A stretch of 64,000 nt of DNA, from positions 55,347 to 119,346 of the forward strand of contig JAFTTJ010000017.1 of NCBI GenBank assembly GCA_017466825.1, read 5' to 3'. Shown in pieces: positions 7,121 through 15,519 of the stretch (positions are counted from its first letter, which is position 1; the number at the start of each line of letters is the position of its first letter). A model generated the notes under the pieces. It made no database searches and was not told where the DNA came from. It saw nothing but the letters and a program-made list of their open reading frames with translations. Origin of the DNA: Clostridia bacterium (lineage in GTDB: Bacteria; Bacillota; Clostridia; Christensenellales; Borkfalkiaceae). A program made the translations under genes and the position numbers.

Positions 7121-7149
7121 TTGTTTTTTAGTAAAAATTAGTGTATAAT
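7121..7149 (+). promoter_or_regulatory. Promoter of the PHP gene (leaderless geometry)
   Basis: TTGTTT (7121-7126), a 17-bp spacer and TATAAT (7144-7149). The ATG at 7156 lies 7 nt after the -10 box, so the transcript would begin at or next to the start codon. Confidence 0.65.
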
Positions 7150-7155
7150 TTGCTT

Positions 7156-7878
7156 ATGAACGTCAAAATGGACTTACATACCCACACTTTAGCGAGTGGG
7201 CACTATACGACCGATACCCTAACAGACCTTGCTAAACGGGCAAAAGAAAGGGGCATAGCGTACCTTGGAATTACCGACCACGCACCCAAAATGCCGGGCT
7301 CTGCCAGCGAGAATTATTTTAGGAATTTGCGCTACTGCGATAGGCGCGTACACGGGGTAAGAATACTCTACGGAGTAGAACTAAACGCCCTTGACCAAAT
7401 GGGCACGGTCGACCTAGACGAGAGCGTGCTTTGCCACCTTGATTACGCCCTTGTAAGTTTGCACAAGCAAACCTATAAACCACAAGATATGCGGTTAAAC
7501 ACCCTTGCTCTCACTAGCGCTATGGAAAATAAATTCGTGGTGGGCGTTTGCCACCCCGACGACCCTACCTACGAAATAGACGTAAAAACCTTGGCTGAAA
7601 AAGCCAAACAAACGGGAACTATGCTAGAACTCAGTTCGGTTGGCGTTAGCCCCGACGGCTACCGCGAAAAGTGCGTGGAAAGGCTCGTGGAAATGCTACT
7701 ACTTTGCAAGCAAAAAGGCGTTTACGTTATGCTTGGTAGCGACAGTCACGGAATAAGCAAAATAGGCGACTTTACAAACTCTTTAAAACTGCTTAAAGCG
7801 CTTGATTTCCCGCAAGAATTAGTAGTTAATTTTAACCCTGAAAAATTCTTTGAAATTGTCAAAAACAAACGAAAATAA
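7156..7878 (+). CDS. PHP-domain phosphoesterase (YcdX/HisK-like)
   Basis: A metal-dependent hydrolase of about 240 residues in the PHP superfamily. It carries the first metal motif DLHTHT, then ITDHAPKMPG, a GVEL motif, CHPDDPTYEID and LGSDSH near the end. Together these line a trinuclear metal site that hydrolyses phosphate monoesters such as histidinol phosphate or related small molecules. The substrate is unknown and no histidine genes are nearby. The start is ATG at 7156 (ATG 7168 is the alternative). Neither has a Shine-Dalgarno site, and the -10 box ends 7 nt before 7156, so the mRNA is probably leaderless. It diverges from the BMC operon. Confidence 0.85.
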   Translation: MNVKMDLHTHTLASGHYTTDTLTDLAKRAKERGIAYLGITDHAPKMPGSASENYFRNLRYCDRRVHGVRILYGVELNALDQMGTVDLDESVLCHLDYALVSLHKQTYKPQDMRLNTLALTSAMENKFVVGVCHPDDPTYEIDVKTLAEKAKQTGTMLELSSVGVSPDGYREKCVERLVEMLLLCKQKGVYVMLGSDSHGISKIGDFTNSLKLLKALDFPQELVVNFNPEKFFEIVKNKRK

Positions 7879-7881
7879 CAC

Positions 7882-7917
7882 AAAACCCCCAAATGCCACA
7901 CGGCATTTGGGGGTTTT
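7882..7917. terminator. Bidirectional intrinsic terminator
   Basis: A 16-bp perfect stem, AAAACCCCCAAATGCC (7882-7897) with GGCATTTGGGGGTTTT (7902-7917), and a 4-nt loop. It serves the PHP gene on plus and the SLOG gene on minus. Confidence 0.95.
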
Positions 7918-7919
7918 AA

Positions 7920-8414
7920 TCAATCAACCGCCTTTGTTATTACATTAGCAACGTTTATATATTCCTTCTTCTTTTTTTTCGCATATTTTAACATTTTGTG
8001 CGCGCCACCATCATTTTCCAAGTCTACGTAAAAAACAGCGAAATCACTCAAATTTATCATTTCGCAATTTCTATAATAAATTCGAGTATACCAATAATCA
8101 AATTTTAATGGTAAATAAACATAATCTTCGTACTCTTGCTTTCTTAACCACTTCGGTCTTTTGTGATATTGTAAATGTTTTTCATCACATACACAAAATA
8201 TTCTTTTTATTTGCGGAAATTCTTGCTTAAACTCTGTAACGACTTTATAGCACAATAAATCAAATTCTCCCAACCCACCAAAATAGAAAAATTTGAAATT
8301 CTTTTCTTTAATTAACCCCATAATTATCAATCGGAGTTTATTTTCTACTTCTATTCTATTTAATATTTTCCTGTGTCCAAAAAAGACGCACTTTTTTATC
8401 AACGATGCATTCAC
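7920..8414 (-). CDS. SLOG-family (YpsA/DUF1273-like) protein
   Basis: A 164-residue protein with a Rossmann-like SLOG pattern: an FFGHRKI motif at the start, FYFGGLGEFD in the nucleotide-binding position, and a C-terminal NLSDFAVFYVDLENDGGAHKMLKYAKKK stretch like that of the YpsA family (this C-terminal match includes NDGGAHKMLKYA). SLOG domains bind or process nucleotide-derived ligands, and some act in stress or defence. The gene diverges from an XRE repressor with a palindrome between them, so it is probably the regulated target. The start ATG 8414 has no ribosome site and lies 7 nt after its -10 box, as expected of a leaderless mRNA. Lys/Tyr-rich composition sets it apart from its neighbours. 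Confidence 0.7.
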   Translation of the reverse strand: MNASLIKKCVFFGHRKILNRIEVENKLRLIIMGLIKEKNFKFFYFGGLGEFDLLCYKVVTEFKQEFPQIKRIFCVCDEKHLQYHKRPKWLRKQEYEDYVYLPLKFDYWYTRIYYRNCEMINLSDFAVFYVDLENDGGAHKMLKYAKKKKKEYINVANVITKAVD

Positions 8415-8420
8415 AAAAAC

Positions 8421-8449
8421 ATTATATTCTTTTATTGCATTTTTGTCAA
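8421..8449 (-). promoter_or_regulatory. Promoter of the SLOG gene
   Basis: TTGACA (8449-8444), 17-bp spacer, TATAAT (8426-8421): a full consensus promoter. The start codon is at 8414, so the mRNA should be leaderless. Confidence 0.85.
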
Positions 8450-8452
8450 CAC

Positions 8453-8469
8453 ATTCACAACTTGTGAAT
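8453..8469. promoter_or_regulatory. Palindromic operator between SLOG gene and XRE gene
   Basis: ATTCACAA (8453-8460), one base, TTGTGAAT (8462-8469) form a perfect palindrome just upstream of the SLOG -35 box. A further ATTCACAA half-site (8409-8416) covers the predicted start of the same transcript. These are probable XRE repressor sites. Confidence 0.65.
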
Positions 8470-8545
8470 ACATTAACAACAAAATTTTTCTTCTATTGTT
8501 AAACTTTATATGAATAAACTAATGATTATAGGAGAAAATTTCATT

Positions 8546-8779
8546 ATGAAATTACATCAAGCCGTAGGCTCTCGTATTTTGGAATACTGCAACGAAAGGA
8601 ATATAACACCTAATAAACTATGCACTATGTCTGGCATAATTCAATCAACTGTAAACAGTATATTTTCAGGTAGAAGTAAAAACCCTAAACTTGCAACGAT
8701 ACAATACCTTTGTCAAGGATTAGGCATTACTTTAAAAGAGTTTTTTGACAGTCCAATTTTTAACGATTTAGACGATTAA
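8546..8779 (+). CDS. XRE-family transcriptional regulator (small Cro/C1-type)
   Basis: A 77-residue helix-turn-helix protein (VGSRILEYCNERNITPNKLC, then STVNSIFSG, then LATIQYLCQGLGITLKEFF) that is almost all HTH_3 domain, like phage Cro/C1 repressors. The ATG at 8546 is chosen because AGGAG lies about 11 nt upstream; an in-frame upstream ATG at 8510 has no ribosome site. It diverges from the SLOG gene with a palindrome between them and probably represses that gene and itself. Confidence 0.88.
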   Translation: MKLHQAVGSRILEYCNERNITPNKLCTMSGIIQSTVNSIFSGRSKNPKLATIQYLCQGLGITLKEFFDSPIFNDLDD

Positions 8780-8782
8780 ATT

Positions 8783-8809
8783 CCCCGTGGCAACAGCGTT
8801 GCCACGGGG
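8783..8809. terminator. Bidirectional intrinsic terminator
   Basis: CCCCGTGGCAAC (8783-8794) pairs with GTTGCCACGGGG (8798-8809), followed by a T-rich stretch. It ends the XRE transcript and the ABC exporter transcript on the other strand. Confidence 0.9.
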
Positions 8810-8817
8810 TTGTTCTT

Positions 8818-11418
8818 TTATTCCGTTCTTAAAGCCACTACGGGGTCTTGCTTACTTGCGATACTTGCAGGGATAATACCTGCAATTAAAGTTAGCGCCA
8901 TTGAAATTATTACTAGCGCTATACCGCCGATAAGCGGAAGACTTGCCACGTTATGAATGCCCGAAAGGGTGTAAATAAGTAGGCTGATAGGAATATTTAA
9001 TATAACCGTTATTATAATACCTAAAAGACCTGCGGTCAAGCCGATTATAAGAGTTTCGGCGTTGAACACACGCGATACGTCGCGTTTGGATGCGCCGAGC
9101 GCACGCAATATACCGATTTCCTTAATACGCTCGAGTACGGAAATGTAGGTTATTATACCTATCATAATTGAAGATACGATAAGCGATACCGAAACGAAAC
9201 CTATTAAGATATACGAAATAGCGTTGATAATATCGGTTATTGACGACATCATAGTGCCGAGATAGTCGTCGTAAACGAGTTGACTACCCTTTTCCTTGCC
9301 CGCGTTGTATTCTTCAATATACGCAACGATATAGTCTTTATTTTCAAAGGTGGACGCGTATATACTGATTGAAGACGGCATAGTTTTATCTACGTAACCG
9401 AGCGAGTCAAGGTTTTTGTTGTAACTTGCAGAACCTTCAAAAGGCACACCGTCCTTGTCCTTAATCATATCCAATTTGGGGTTGGCGAGTTGGGCTTTAA
9501 CCAAGTCGTTATTTTCCATAAAGTATACGAGCGAATCGGTCAACGCCTTGGTGTAAACCATATTAGACGTAAGCGCGCCACCCGTTGCGCCTTCTTTAGG
9601 ACGAACGACGCCGACTACTTTGAGTTTGCGAGTACTAACTTTGCTATCGTCCCTTATATAACCTTTACCGTTAGAAACGTAATATTCGCAAGGTAAAGTT
9701 ACGTAAAACTCAGTTTTTAAAAGGTCTTCAACGGTTACGTTTTGCCTAGTACCCTTTACGTTGTCAACGATATTTTCAAGAGCCTTTTCTGCGTAGGCAG
9801 TTGCTTCTTCGTCGGTCATATTACCTTTAGACATTGTTTTAATAAAGTTTGCTATCGCCGGGAAAATGAGTTCGTCTTCATCCATAAAGCCGATTTCCGC
9901 CAAGACGTAGTCGGGAATTTGGTTAAAGGTGTCGAGCACGACTAAAACTTCGTCGGGCTTAGAAAAGTCCGGCCAACGGCTACCGAGTTCCGCGCCGACT
10001 AAGTCGTACTGACTCTTGATAAGTTCGGGGCTATTTATCGCTTCGCTCCAAGTATCGAAGTTGAGCATTGACGAAAACGCCGACATATCCATCATTCCAC
10101 CGCCCATTGCCGAACTTGAACCACCGCTTGCGTTAGAGCCAAGCGCGGTCATTGCGGTTGCAAATTTATCAAACGAAGATACGAATTCTTTGAGTTCGGG
10201 GGTTGATTTAGTCTTATCTAAGCCGTTTACTTTAAATTTTAAGTCGTAGGTGTATTGGATTGCAGTTATTTTTTCGGTATCGTAACCCGTTTCTTCTAAA
10301 TGCTTTTTAAAAGAAGCAAGGTCGTTTTTGCCTTGGTTTTCACTAAAAGACGCCAAAAGCCTTGTAAAAGTGTCGTCGGGGACGATTTTATTATCCGTGG
10401 GGAATTGAGTTTTTCCGCTTTCCGCGCCTAAAACTTCTTCTAAAATGCCCGTGTAATTGGTCGTCGTAGACTGAATCGTCAAGGGATAATTTGAAAGGGT
10501 GTCTTGCTGAACTTTATTGATATAACCTTGAAAACCCGTAGAAAGGGATAGAATAAGCGCTATACCGATAATACCTATACTGCCCGCAAAGGAAACTAAA
10601 ATCGTCCTTGCCTTTTTGGTGAGTAGGTTTTTTAAACTGAGCGAAAGCGCCGTCCAAAACGACATTGACGTTTTGTTTTTGCCCTTGTTGGTGCGCTTGT
10701 CGTTCGTTTCTTTTTTAAGTTCGATTTCGGCTTCTTCGTCGGTAACGGGCATTGGGTCTTCAACGATTTCACCGTCGAGCATCTTTATAATTCTAGTAGA
10801 ATACGCCTCGGCAATATCGGGGTTGTGAGTAACCATAATTATGAGCCTATCTTTTGAAATTTCCTTCAAAAGTTCCATAATTTGCACGCTAGTTTTACTG
10901 TCGAGCGCGCCCGTAGGCTCGTCGGCAAGCAAAATTTCAGGGTCGTTGATAAGCGCCCTTGCTATTGCTACCCTTTGCATTTGACCGCCCGAAAGTTGGT
11001 TGGGCTTACTGTTGATTTTGTTGCCGAGCCCTACCTTTTCCAACACGGCTTTCGCCCTTTGCTTACGCTCTTCCTTGCCGATACCCGAAAGGGTAAGGGC
11101 GAGTTCTACGTTTTCAAGCACCGTTTGATGGGGAATTAAATTGTAACTTTGAAACACGAAACCTACCGAGTGATTGCGATAAGTATCCCAGTCTTTATCC
11201 GTATAATCCTTGGTACTTTTGCCGTTGATAATCAAATCCCCGTCCGTGTACCTGTCAAGTCCGCCTACGATATTGAGCATGGTCGTTTTTCCGCATCCCG
11301 ACGGGCCTAAAATAGACACGAATTCACTCTTGCGGAATTTAAGGTTTACGCCTTTTAACGCTTGTACCGTTTCGTCTTCGGTATAATACTCCTTTACTAC
11401 GTTTTTAAGTTCTAACAT
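8818..11418 (-). CDS. ABC exporter, fused ATPase and FtsX/MacB-type permease
   Basis: An 866-residue protein. Residues 1-230 are an ABC ATPase with Walker A GPSGCGKTT (about 39-47), signature LSGGQMQR, Walker B ILLADEPTGALD and the switch His in VTHNPD. A charged linker leads to a membrane segment (TILVSFAGSIGIIGIALILS), a large extracellular domain of about 400 residues, and three C-terminal membrane helices with the FtsX motif ERIKEIGILRALGASKRDV. MacB-like exporters work mechanically on periplasmic or surface substrates and often give resistance to antimicrobial peptides or signal envelope stress. The two-component genes upstream on the other strand are plausible regulators. The ribosome site is GGAGGG. 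The substrate is unknown. Confidence 0.93.
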   Translation of the reverse strand: MLELKNVVKEYYTEDETVQALKGVNLKFRKSEFVSILGPSGCGKTTMLNIVGGLDRYTDGDLIINGKSTKDYTDKDWDTYRNHSVGFVFQSYNLIPHQTVLENVELALTLSGIGKEERKQRAKAVLEKVGLGNKINSKPNQLSGGQMQRVAIARALINDPEILLADEPTGALDSKTSVQIMELLKEISKDRLIIMVTHNPDIAEAYSTRIIKMLDGEIVEDPMPVTDEEAEIELKKETNDKRTNKGKNKTSMSFWTALSLSLKNLLTKKARTILVSFAGSIGIIGIALILSLSTGFQGYINKVQQDTLSNYPLTIQSTTTNYTGILEEVLGAESGKTQFPTDNKIVPDDTFTRLLASFSENQGKNDLASFKKHLEETGYDTEKITAIQYTYDLKFKVNGLDKTKSTPELKEFVSSFDKFATAMTALGSNASGGSSSAMGGGMMDMSAFSSMLNFDTWSEAINSPELIKSQYDLVGAELGSRWPDFSKPDEVLVVLDTFNQIPDYVLAEIGFMDEDELIFPAIANFIKTMSKGNMTDEEATAYAEKALENIVDNVKGTRQNVTVEDLLKTEFYVTLPCEYYVSNGKGYIRDDSKVSTRKLKVVGVVRPKEGATGGALTSNMVYTKALTDSLVYFMENNDLVKAQLANPKLDMIKDKDGVPFEGSASYNKNLDSLGYVDKTMPSSISIYASTFENKDYIVAYIEEYNAGKEKGSQLVYDDYLGTMMSSITDIINAISYILIGFVSVSLIVSSIMIGIITYISVLERIKEIGILRALGASKRDVSRVFNAETLIIGLTAGLLGIIITVILNIPISLLIYTLSGIHNVASLPLIGGIALVIISMALTLIAGIIPASIASKQDPVVALRTE

Positions 11419-11624
11419 TTTACGCCCTCCAAGGCAATAATCTCTCTCAATTCTCGTCTCACTAATCTCTGCGCATAAATATTACCACTTATATAATGAA
11501 AAGTAAATAATTTTAATAATATTATCACCATTTTTCACAAATATTTTATCTTTTTTTGGCGTTTTTAAGTGTAAGCGCTTTTTTGAAAGGTTTTAACCTT
11601 TTTATATTTTTTTGGCAAAATTCC

Positions 11625-11653
11625 TTTAACTTTTTTTAAATTTGTGTTATACT
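11625..11653 (+). promoter_or_regulatory. Probable promoter of the two-component operon
   Basis: TTTAAC (11625-11630), 17-bp spacer, TATACT (11648-11653). The -10 is good and the -35 poor, which suits a promoter needing an activator such as the response regulator itself. Confidence 0.5.
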
Positions 11654-11683
11654 GTATTTATCACTAAATTTTGGGGAATTTTT

Positions 11684-12358
11684 ATGTTTAGCATCTTGAT
11701 TGTTGAAGACGATTTTGGAACGAGAAAACTCATGACGGTAGTCCTTCGCAACGCTGGTTATAGGCCTATTCCTGCCGAAGACAGCGCTCAGGCGATGGAC
11801 CTTTTCGCAAGCGAAAAACCGTCGCTCGTGCTATGCGATATAATGCTCCCCGATCAAAGCGGTTTTCGCCTTACCGAACAACTTAGGCGTATCGATCCCG
11901 ACGTGCCCATTATTATCGTAACGGCAAAGCACGCCCCTGCGGACAAGCACTACGGCTTTATGGTCGGCGCGGACGACTATATGACTAAGCCCGTCGACGA
12001 AGAAGAACTTCTCTTGCGCATAAAGGCGCTACTACGTAGGGCAAAGGTTGCGTCCGAGCAAAAACTCGCCTTTGGCGAACTCGAACTAGACTATACCAAA
12101 ATGTCGGCTACCGTAAACGGCAAGGACTGCGACCTTACTCAAAAGGAGTTTTTACTGCTCTTTAAACTCTTGTCGTCGGTTGGCAAAATCTTTACCCGTA
12201 ACGAACTTATGGAAGAGATTTGGGGAGATTCGGAAAAGAACGACCACACTCTTAACGTACACGTAAATCGCATTAGGGAAAAACTCGACCAAGTAACTTC
12301 GATTGAGATAAAATCGATTAGGGGGCTTGGTTATAAGGCGGTAAAAACTGATGGCTGA
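11684..12358 (+). CDS. OmpR/PhoB-family response regulator
   Basis: A 224-residue regulator. The receiver domain has the acidic pair Asp9/Asp10, phosphoacceptor Asp52 (LCDIMLPDQSG), Thr80 and Lys102 (MTKPVDEEEL). The C-terminal winged helix shows LTQKEFLLLFKLLSSVGKI, NDHTLNVHVNRIREKL and IRGLGYK. Translation is chosen from ATG 11684 with GGGGAA upstream; the reading frame extends further 5' but would add residues before the receiver domain. It overlaps the kinase gene by 8 nt, so the two are translationally coupled. It probably controls the adjacent ABC exporter. Confidence 0.93.
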   Translation: MFSILIVEDDFGTRKLMTVVLRNAGYRPIPAEDSAQAMDLFASEKPSLVLCDIMLPDQSGFRLTEQLRRIDPDVPIIIVTAKHAPADKHYGFMVGADDYMTKPVDEEELLLRIKALLRRAKVASEQKLAFGELELDYTKMSATVNGKDCDLTQKEFLLLFKLLSSVGKIFTRNELMEEIWGDSEKNDHTLNVHVNRIREKLDQVTSIEIKSIRGLGYKAVKTDG

Positions 12359-13493
12359 AAAAGATAACGATTTCACCTTTGAGCCTAAACAAAGCCCAAA
12401 GGATAACCCGCCCCAAACCACTAACCAAGGTAGAGGCGAAAGCGCCACAGATAGACCTAAACAAAAACCGCAAAGCGACCGAAAAAAAGCCGTTAACGAA
12501 CTTATACGGGCATTTTTCTGTGTTTTAATAACGGCGGTCTTCGCTATCGTACCCGTCGTTTTGCTCGCTCTTTCGGGTGCGATTGAGTTTAAAATGGAAT
12601 TTGGATATCTACTCCTTCTCTTCCTTTTTATATGCTCGGTCGTAGCAGGCTTTTTAATTTATTTTAGGGGTTATTACCACCGCACGCACGACGCAAAAGC
12701 CATTTACGACGCCGCTGAAAAAATTATTCGCGGTGACTATGAAATAGACTTTGACGACGATACTTACGGCGATTTTAAAACGGTTGAAGACGCCCTTTTG
12801 ATTACGGCGCAAAGGCTTAAACTTGCCGACAAGGAAAAAAACGACTTTATAAACGACTTTTCGCACGAACTTAAAACCCCTATCGTTTCAATAAGGGGCT
12901 TTGCAAAACTCATTGCAAAAGGCAATTTGACTAAGGAAGAAGAAAAGGAATACCTTGCGATTATCGTTTCCGAGTCGGATAGGCTAATCGACCTTACCGC
13001 AAGCACGCTTATGCTTGATAGGCTTGGCAGTAATTTGGAAATTGAAAACCATTATTATAACGTTAGCGAACAACTCCGCAAGACCATTTTGCTACTTCAA
13101 AACGACTGGGAAAAGAAGGATATAGAGTTTATTGCAGACTTTGACGACCATAACGTTTTATCTAGCGAAGAATTAACTAGCCAACTGTTTTTGAATTTAA
13201 TTCAAAACGCAATCAAGTTCTCTCACCAAAACGGAAAAATTATTATCGACGTAAAAAAGACGGACGCCCAAGTTTCGGTAATTATTCAAGACTTTGGCGT
13301 TGGTATGGACGGCGAAACGAAAAGGCGTATGTACGACAAATATTTCCGTGGCGACAAGTCCCGTTCAACCCCCGGCAACGGACTAGGACTCTCTACCGTA
13401 AAGCGCATTAGCGAACTGCTCGGACTAGAACTCAAAGCGACGTCCGAACTTGGCAAAGGCACTACCTTTACCATAAACTTTAAAAATAAATAA
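12351..13493 (+). CDS. Membrane sensor histidine kinase
   Basis: A 380-residue kinase. Its unusual hydrophilic N-terminus (about 50 residues rich in Lys, Gln and Pro) is followed by two membrane helices (about 53-78 and 84-106) with almost no loop between them, then a HAMP-like linker, the phosphoacceptor His172 in FINDFSHELKTPIVSIRGF, the N box NLIQNAIKFS, the G1 box DFGVGMD and the G2 box GNGLGLSTV. The tiny extracellular loop is typical of intramembrane-sensing kinases of Bacillota that monitor a partner transporter. The MacB-like exporter next door is the obvious candidate partner (inference). Confidence 0.92.
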   Translation: MAEKDNDFTFEPKQSPKDNPPQTTNQGRGESATDRPKQKPQSDRKKAVNELIRAFFCVLITAVFAIVPVVLLALSGAIEFKMEFGYLLLLFLFICSVVAGFLIYFRGYYHRTHDAKAIYDAAEKIIRGDYEIDFDDDTYGDFKTVEDALLITAQRLKLADKEKNDFINDFSHELKTPIVSIRGFAKLIAKGNLTKEEEKEYLAIIVSESDRLIDLTASTLMLDRLGSNLEIENHYYNVSEQLRKTILLLQNDWEKKDIEFIADFDDHNVLSSEELTSQLFLNLIQNAIKFSHQNGKIIIDVKKTDAQVSVIIQDFGVGMDGETKRRMYDKYFRGDKSRSTPGNGLGLSTVKRISELLGLELKATSELGKGTTFTINFKNK

Positions 13494-13498
13494 TAATC

Positions 13499-13527
13499 AA
13501 AAACCGCCCATAAACGGGCGGTTTTTA
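13499..13527 (+). terminator. Terminator of the two-component operon
   Basis: AAAACCGCCC pairs with GGGCGGTTTT around a 6-nt loop, followed by a T-run, 6 nt after the kinase stop codon. Confidence 0.9.
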
Positions 13528-13562
13528 TTTGCGCTATTAAAACTGAACTGATTTTTTAATTA

Positions 13563-13592
13563 AAAAAGCGAGCGCTTTTTGCGCTCGCTTTT
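13563..13592 (-). terminator. Terminator of the acidic-tail protein gene
   Basis: AAAAGCGAGCGC (13564-13575) pairs with GCGCTCGCTTTT (13581-13592). On the minus strand it ends in a run of six T. Confidence 0.85.
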
Positions 13593-13626
13593 ATTGCGTA
13601 TTTTTGCTTATTTATAATATATAATG

Positions 13627-15222
13627 TTAAGCGTTTTCACCGTCGGTTTTATCTTTCGCAGGAGCAACTTCTTCTTCCGCAGGAGCAACTACTTCTTCAA
13701 CGGGCGCTTCAACTACTTCGGGCGTTTCTTCAACTTCTTCCGCAGGCGCAACCGTTTCTTCAACGGGCGCTTCAACTACTTCTTCAGTAGCGTCTTCAGC
13801 GGGAGCGTCAACTACTTCTTCAACGGGCGCTTCTTCTGCAACTTCTTCTACTGCTTCTTCAACTTCAGGAGTTTCAACAACTTCTTCGTCTTCGATTTTA
13901 GCCTTTTTAGGAGCAGGCTTATCAGTTTCATCCTTCGGCTTGTAGAAAGCAAGAATTATAATGCCAACTACGCAAAGAAGAGCAATGCCAAGGAATACGA
14001 GAGAGAGCCAGTTGTTTTTAAGGAAGTTTCTAAATGCAACGTTTACGAGAACTTGTTGTTGAACTTCTCTGCTTACAACGATAGCGTCACTGTAAACGAC
14101 TTTTTCTTCAAGGTCGTTTACACCGCCCTTTGCTACGAGTTTGAACGCATAACTACAATCTTTCATAAGCGGAGTGAATACGGTAGACGTTTTGGTTAAG
14201 TCACCGAATTCTGCATGCTTGCCGTTTTCTGCTTCTATCCAACCAGTAAGGTCGTCAGCAGGGTTTTTAGCGTTTGCGCTTGGGTTGTATAATAAGGTTA
14301 CTACGTTACGAGAACCGTTAGAAGTAATCTTTGCTTGAGTGTATTCTTGGTCCTTAATAGCGTTTGCCTTTACGGTGATAGTAGGATCAAACTTAACGTC
14401 TTCTTCATAATCGAAAGTGAAAATGGGTACGATAAGAGTATCGTCGCTTTCGTCTTCGGTATCGTTGTCGTCGTACCAGCCGTCAATCTTTTGAACGTAT
14501 TCGTCCTTGTCAACGACTATTTCTCCACCGCTAGGATCTTTAAGTTCTACGTAGAAAGAATACGTACCGGTAGTAGAAAGAGTAATCGACGAAAGAACGC
14601 CGGGCTTTGACCACTTAGTGTCAACTGCCGAGAAATCGTTTTTGGGCTTTGCAACGTAAAGTTTGGTAAGGTAATGACTTGAAGAATATACGTTTGAAGA
14701 AACGAATGTCCAGATTTGATCGTCTATTTTCAAAGAGGTTTTGTCGTCGTCAAGAGCGCTAGCGTCAGCAGTCATCTTTTCTGATAAATCTTTTACGCCT
14801 TGGCTATCGATAACGTATGCAGGAGCGCTAGCCGTTGCTACGACGTTTACGGTAGCGGTAGCAGAAACGGTAACGTTTTCAGCGTCCGTTTTGAAAACTA
14901 CGGTAACGGTGTGTTCACCCGTTCTGCCGTAAGTGATAGTTCCATCTTTGTAAATATAGCCTTCGCCATCAACGAGAGCGCCGTCCGTTTTGTGCGAAAC
15001 GGTAACGCTATCAATCTTTTTAACGTCGATTTCTTTTTCGTCAACGGTAAAATAGTCTACAGGGTTTTTGAAGAACACAAGGTCTTCATTGTTTGCTTTT
15101 GCAACGTAGTTAGGGGTCGATGCTTCGCCGTCGGCAAATGCAACTAAACCGGTAAACGACGCTACCGCAATGCACAAGCCTAAAATAATCGAAACAAGAC
15201 CGAAACGCTTTTTGTTTTTCAT
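13627..15222 (-). CDS. Exported membrane-anchored protein with acidic cytoplasmic repeat tail
   Basis: A 531-residue protein I do not recognise. It begins with a signal peptide (MKNKKRFGLVSIILGLCIAV, ending near FADGEAS), and has a roughly 370-residue extracellular part with beta-rich, Ig-like or cadherin-like patterns (EHTVTVVFKTDAENVTVSAT, then TITVKANAIKDQEY). One membrane helix (about 400-425, LSLVFLGIALLCVVGIIIL) and about 95 cytoplasmic residues of Glu/Val/Pro/Ala repeats (EEVVEAPVEE-type) follow. The ATG at 15222 is chosen because AGGAG lies 8-12 nt upstream and it opens the signal peptide. Single gene between its own promoter and terminator. Function unknown; a surface or envelope role is inferred from topology. 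Confidence 0.75.
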   Translation of the reverse strand: MKNKKRFGLVSIILGLCIAVASFTGLVAFADGEASTPNYVAKANNEDLVFFKNPVDYFTVDEKEIDVKKIDSVTVSHKTDGALVDGEGYIYKDGTITYGRTGEHTVTVVFKTDAENVTVSATATVNVVATASAPAYVIDSQGVKDLSEKMTADASALDDDKTSLKIDDQIWTFVSSNVYSSSHYLTKLYVAKPKNDFSAVDTKWSKPGVLSSITLSTTGTYSFYVELKDPSGGEIVVDKDEYVQKIDGWYDDNDTEDESDDTLIVPIFTFDYEEDVKFDPTITVKANAIKDQEYTQAKITSNGSRNVVTLLYNPSANAKNPADDLTGWIEAENGKHAEFGDLTKTSTVFTPLMKDCSYAFKLVAKGGVNDLEEKVVYSDAIVVSREVQQQVLVNVAFRNFLKNNWLSLVFLGIALLCVVGIIILAFYKPKDETDKPAPKKAKIEDEEVVETPEVEEAVEEVAEEAPVEEVVDAPAEDATEEVVEAPVEETVAPAEEVEETPEVVEAPVEEVVAPAEEEVAPAKDKTDGENA

Positions 15223-15265
15223 AGATAAAACTCCTACGAATAGTAATTTAAAAATAATCATATCT

Positions 15266-15294
15266 ATTTTATACTTTTCAAACGTTTTTGTCAA
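15266..15294 (-). promoter_or_regulatory. Promoter of the acidic-tail protein gene
   Basis: TTGACA (15294-15289), 17-bp spacer, TAAAAT (15271-15266) on the minus strand. Confidence 0.75.
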
Positions 15295-15399
15295 TGTAAA
15301 TAAACCTAATTTTGTAATCTTTTTATAATATATAAAAATTTTTTTGTCTACTCAGCCCTTTTATAAAGTGGTTTTTTGTTTTTTAAGATAAATTTTTAT

Positions 15400-15441
15400 A
15401 AAAAACCGTCCTACGGCGTGGGCTTGCGCGCCGTAGGACGG
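15400..15441 (-). terminator. Terminator of the coiled-coil membrane protein gene
   Basis: CCGTCCTACGGCG (15406-15418) pairs with CGCCGTAGGACGG (15429-15441), a 13-bp stem. On the minus strand it is followed by six T. Confidence 0.92.
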
Positions 15442-15519
15442 AAACTTTAACTTATGCTTTTTTTCGTTAAATTTTTATATCGCTCTTTTTTCTATACGGT
15501 TTTTTGGACTTATAGCCAC

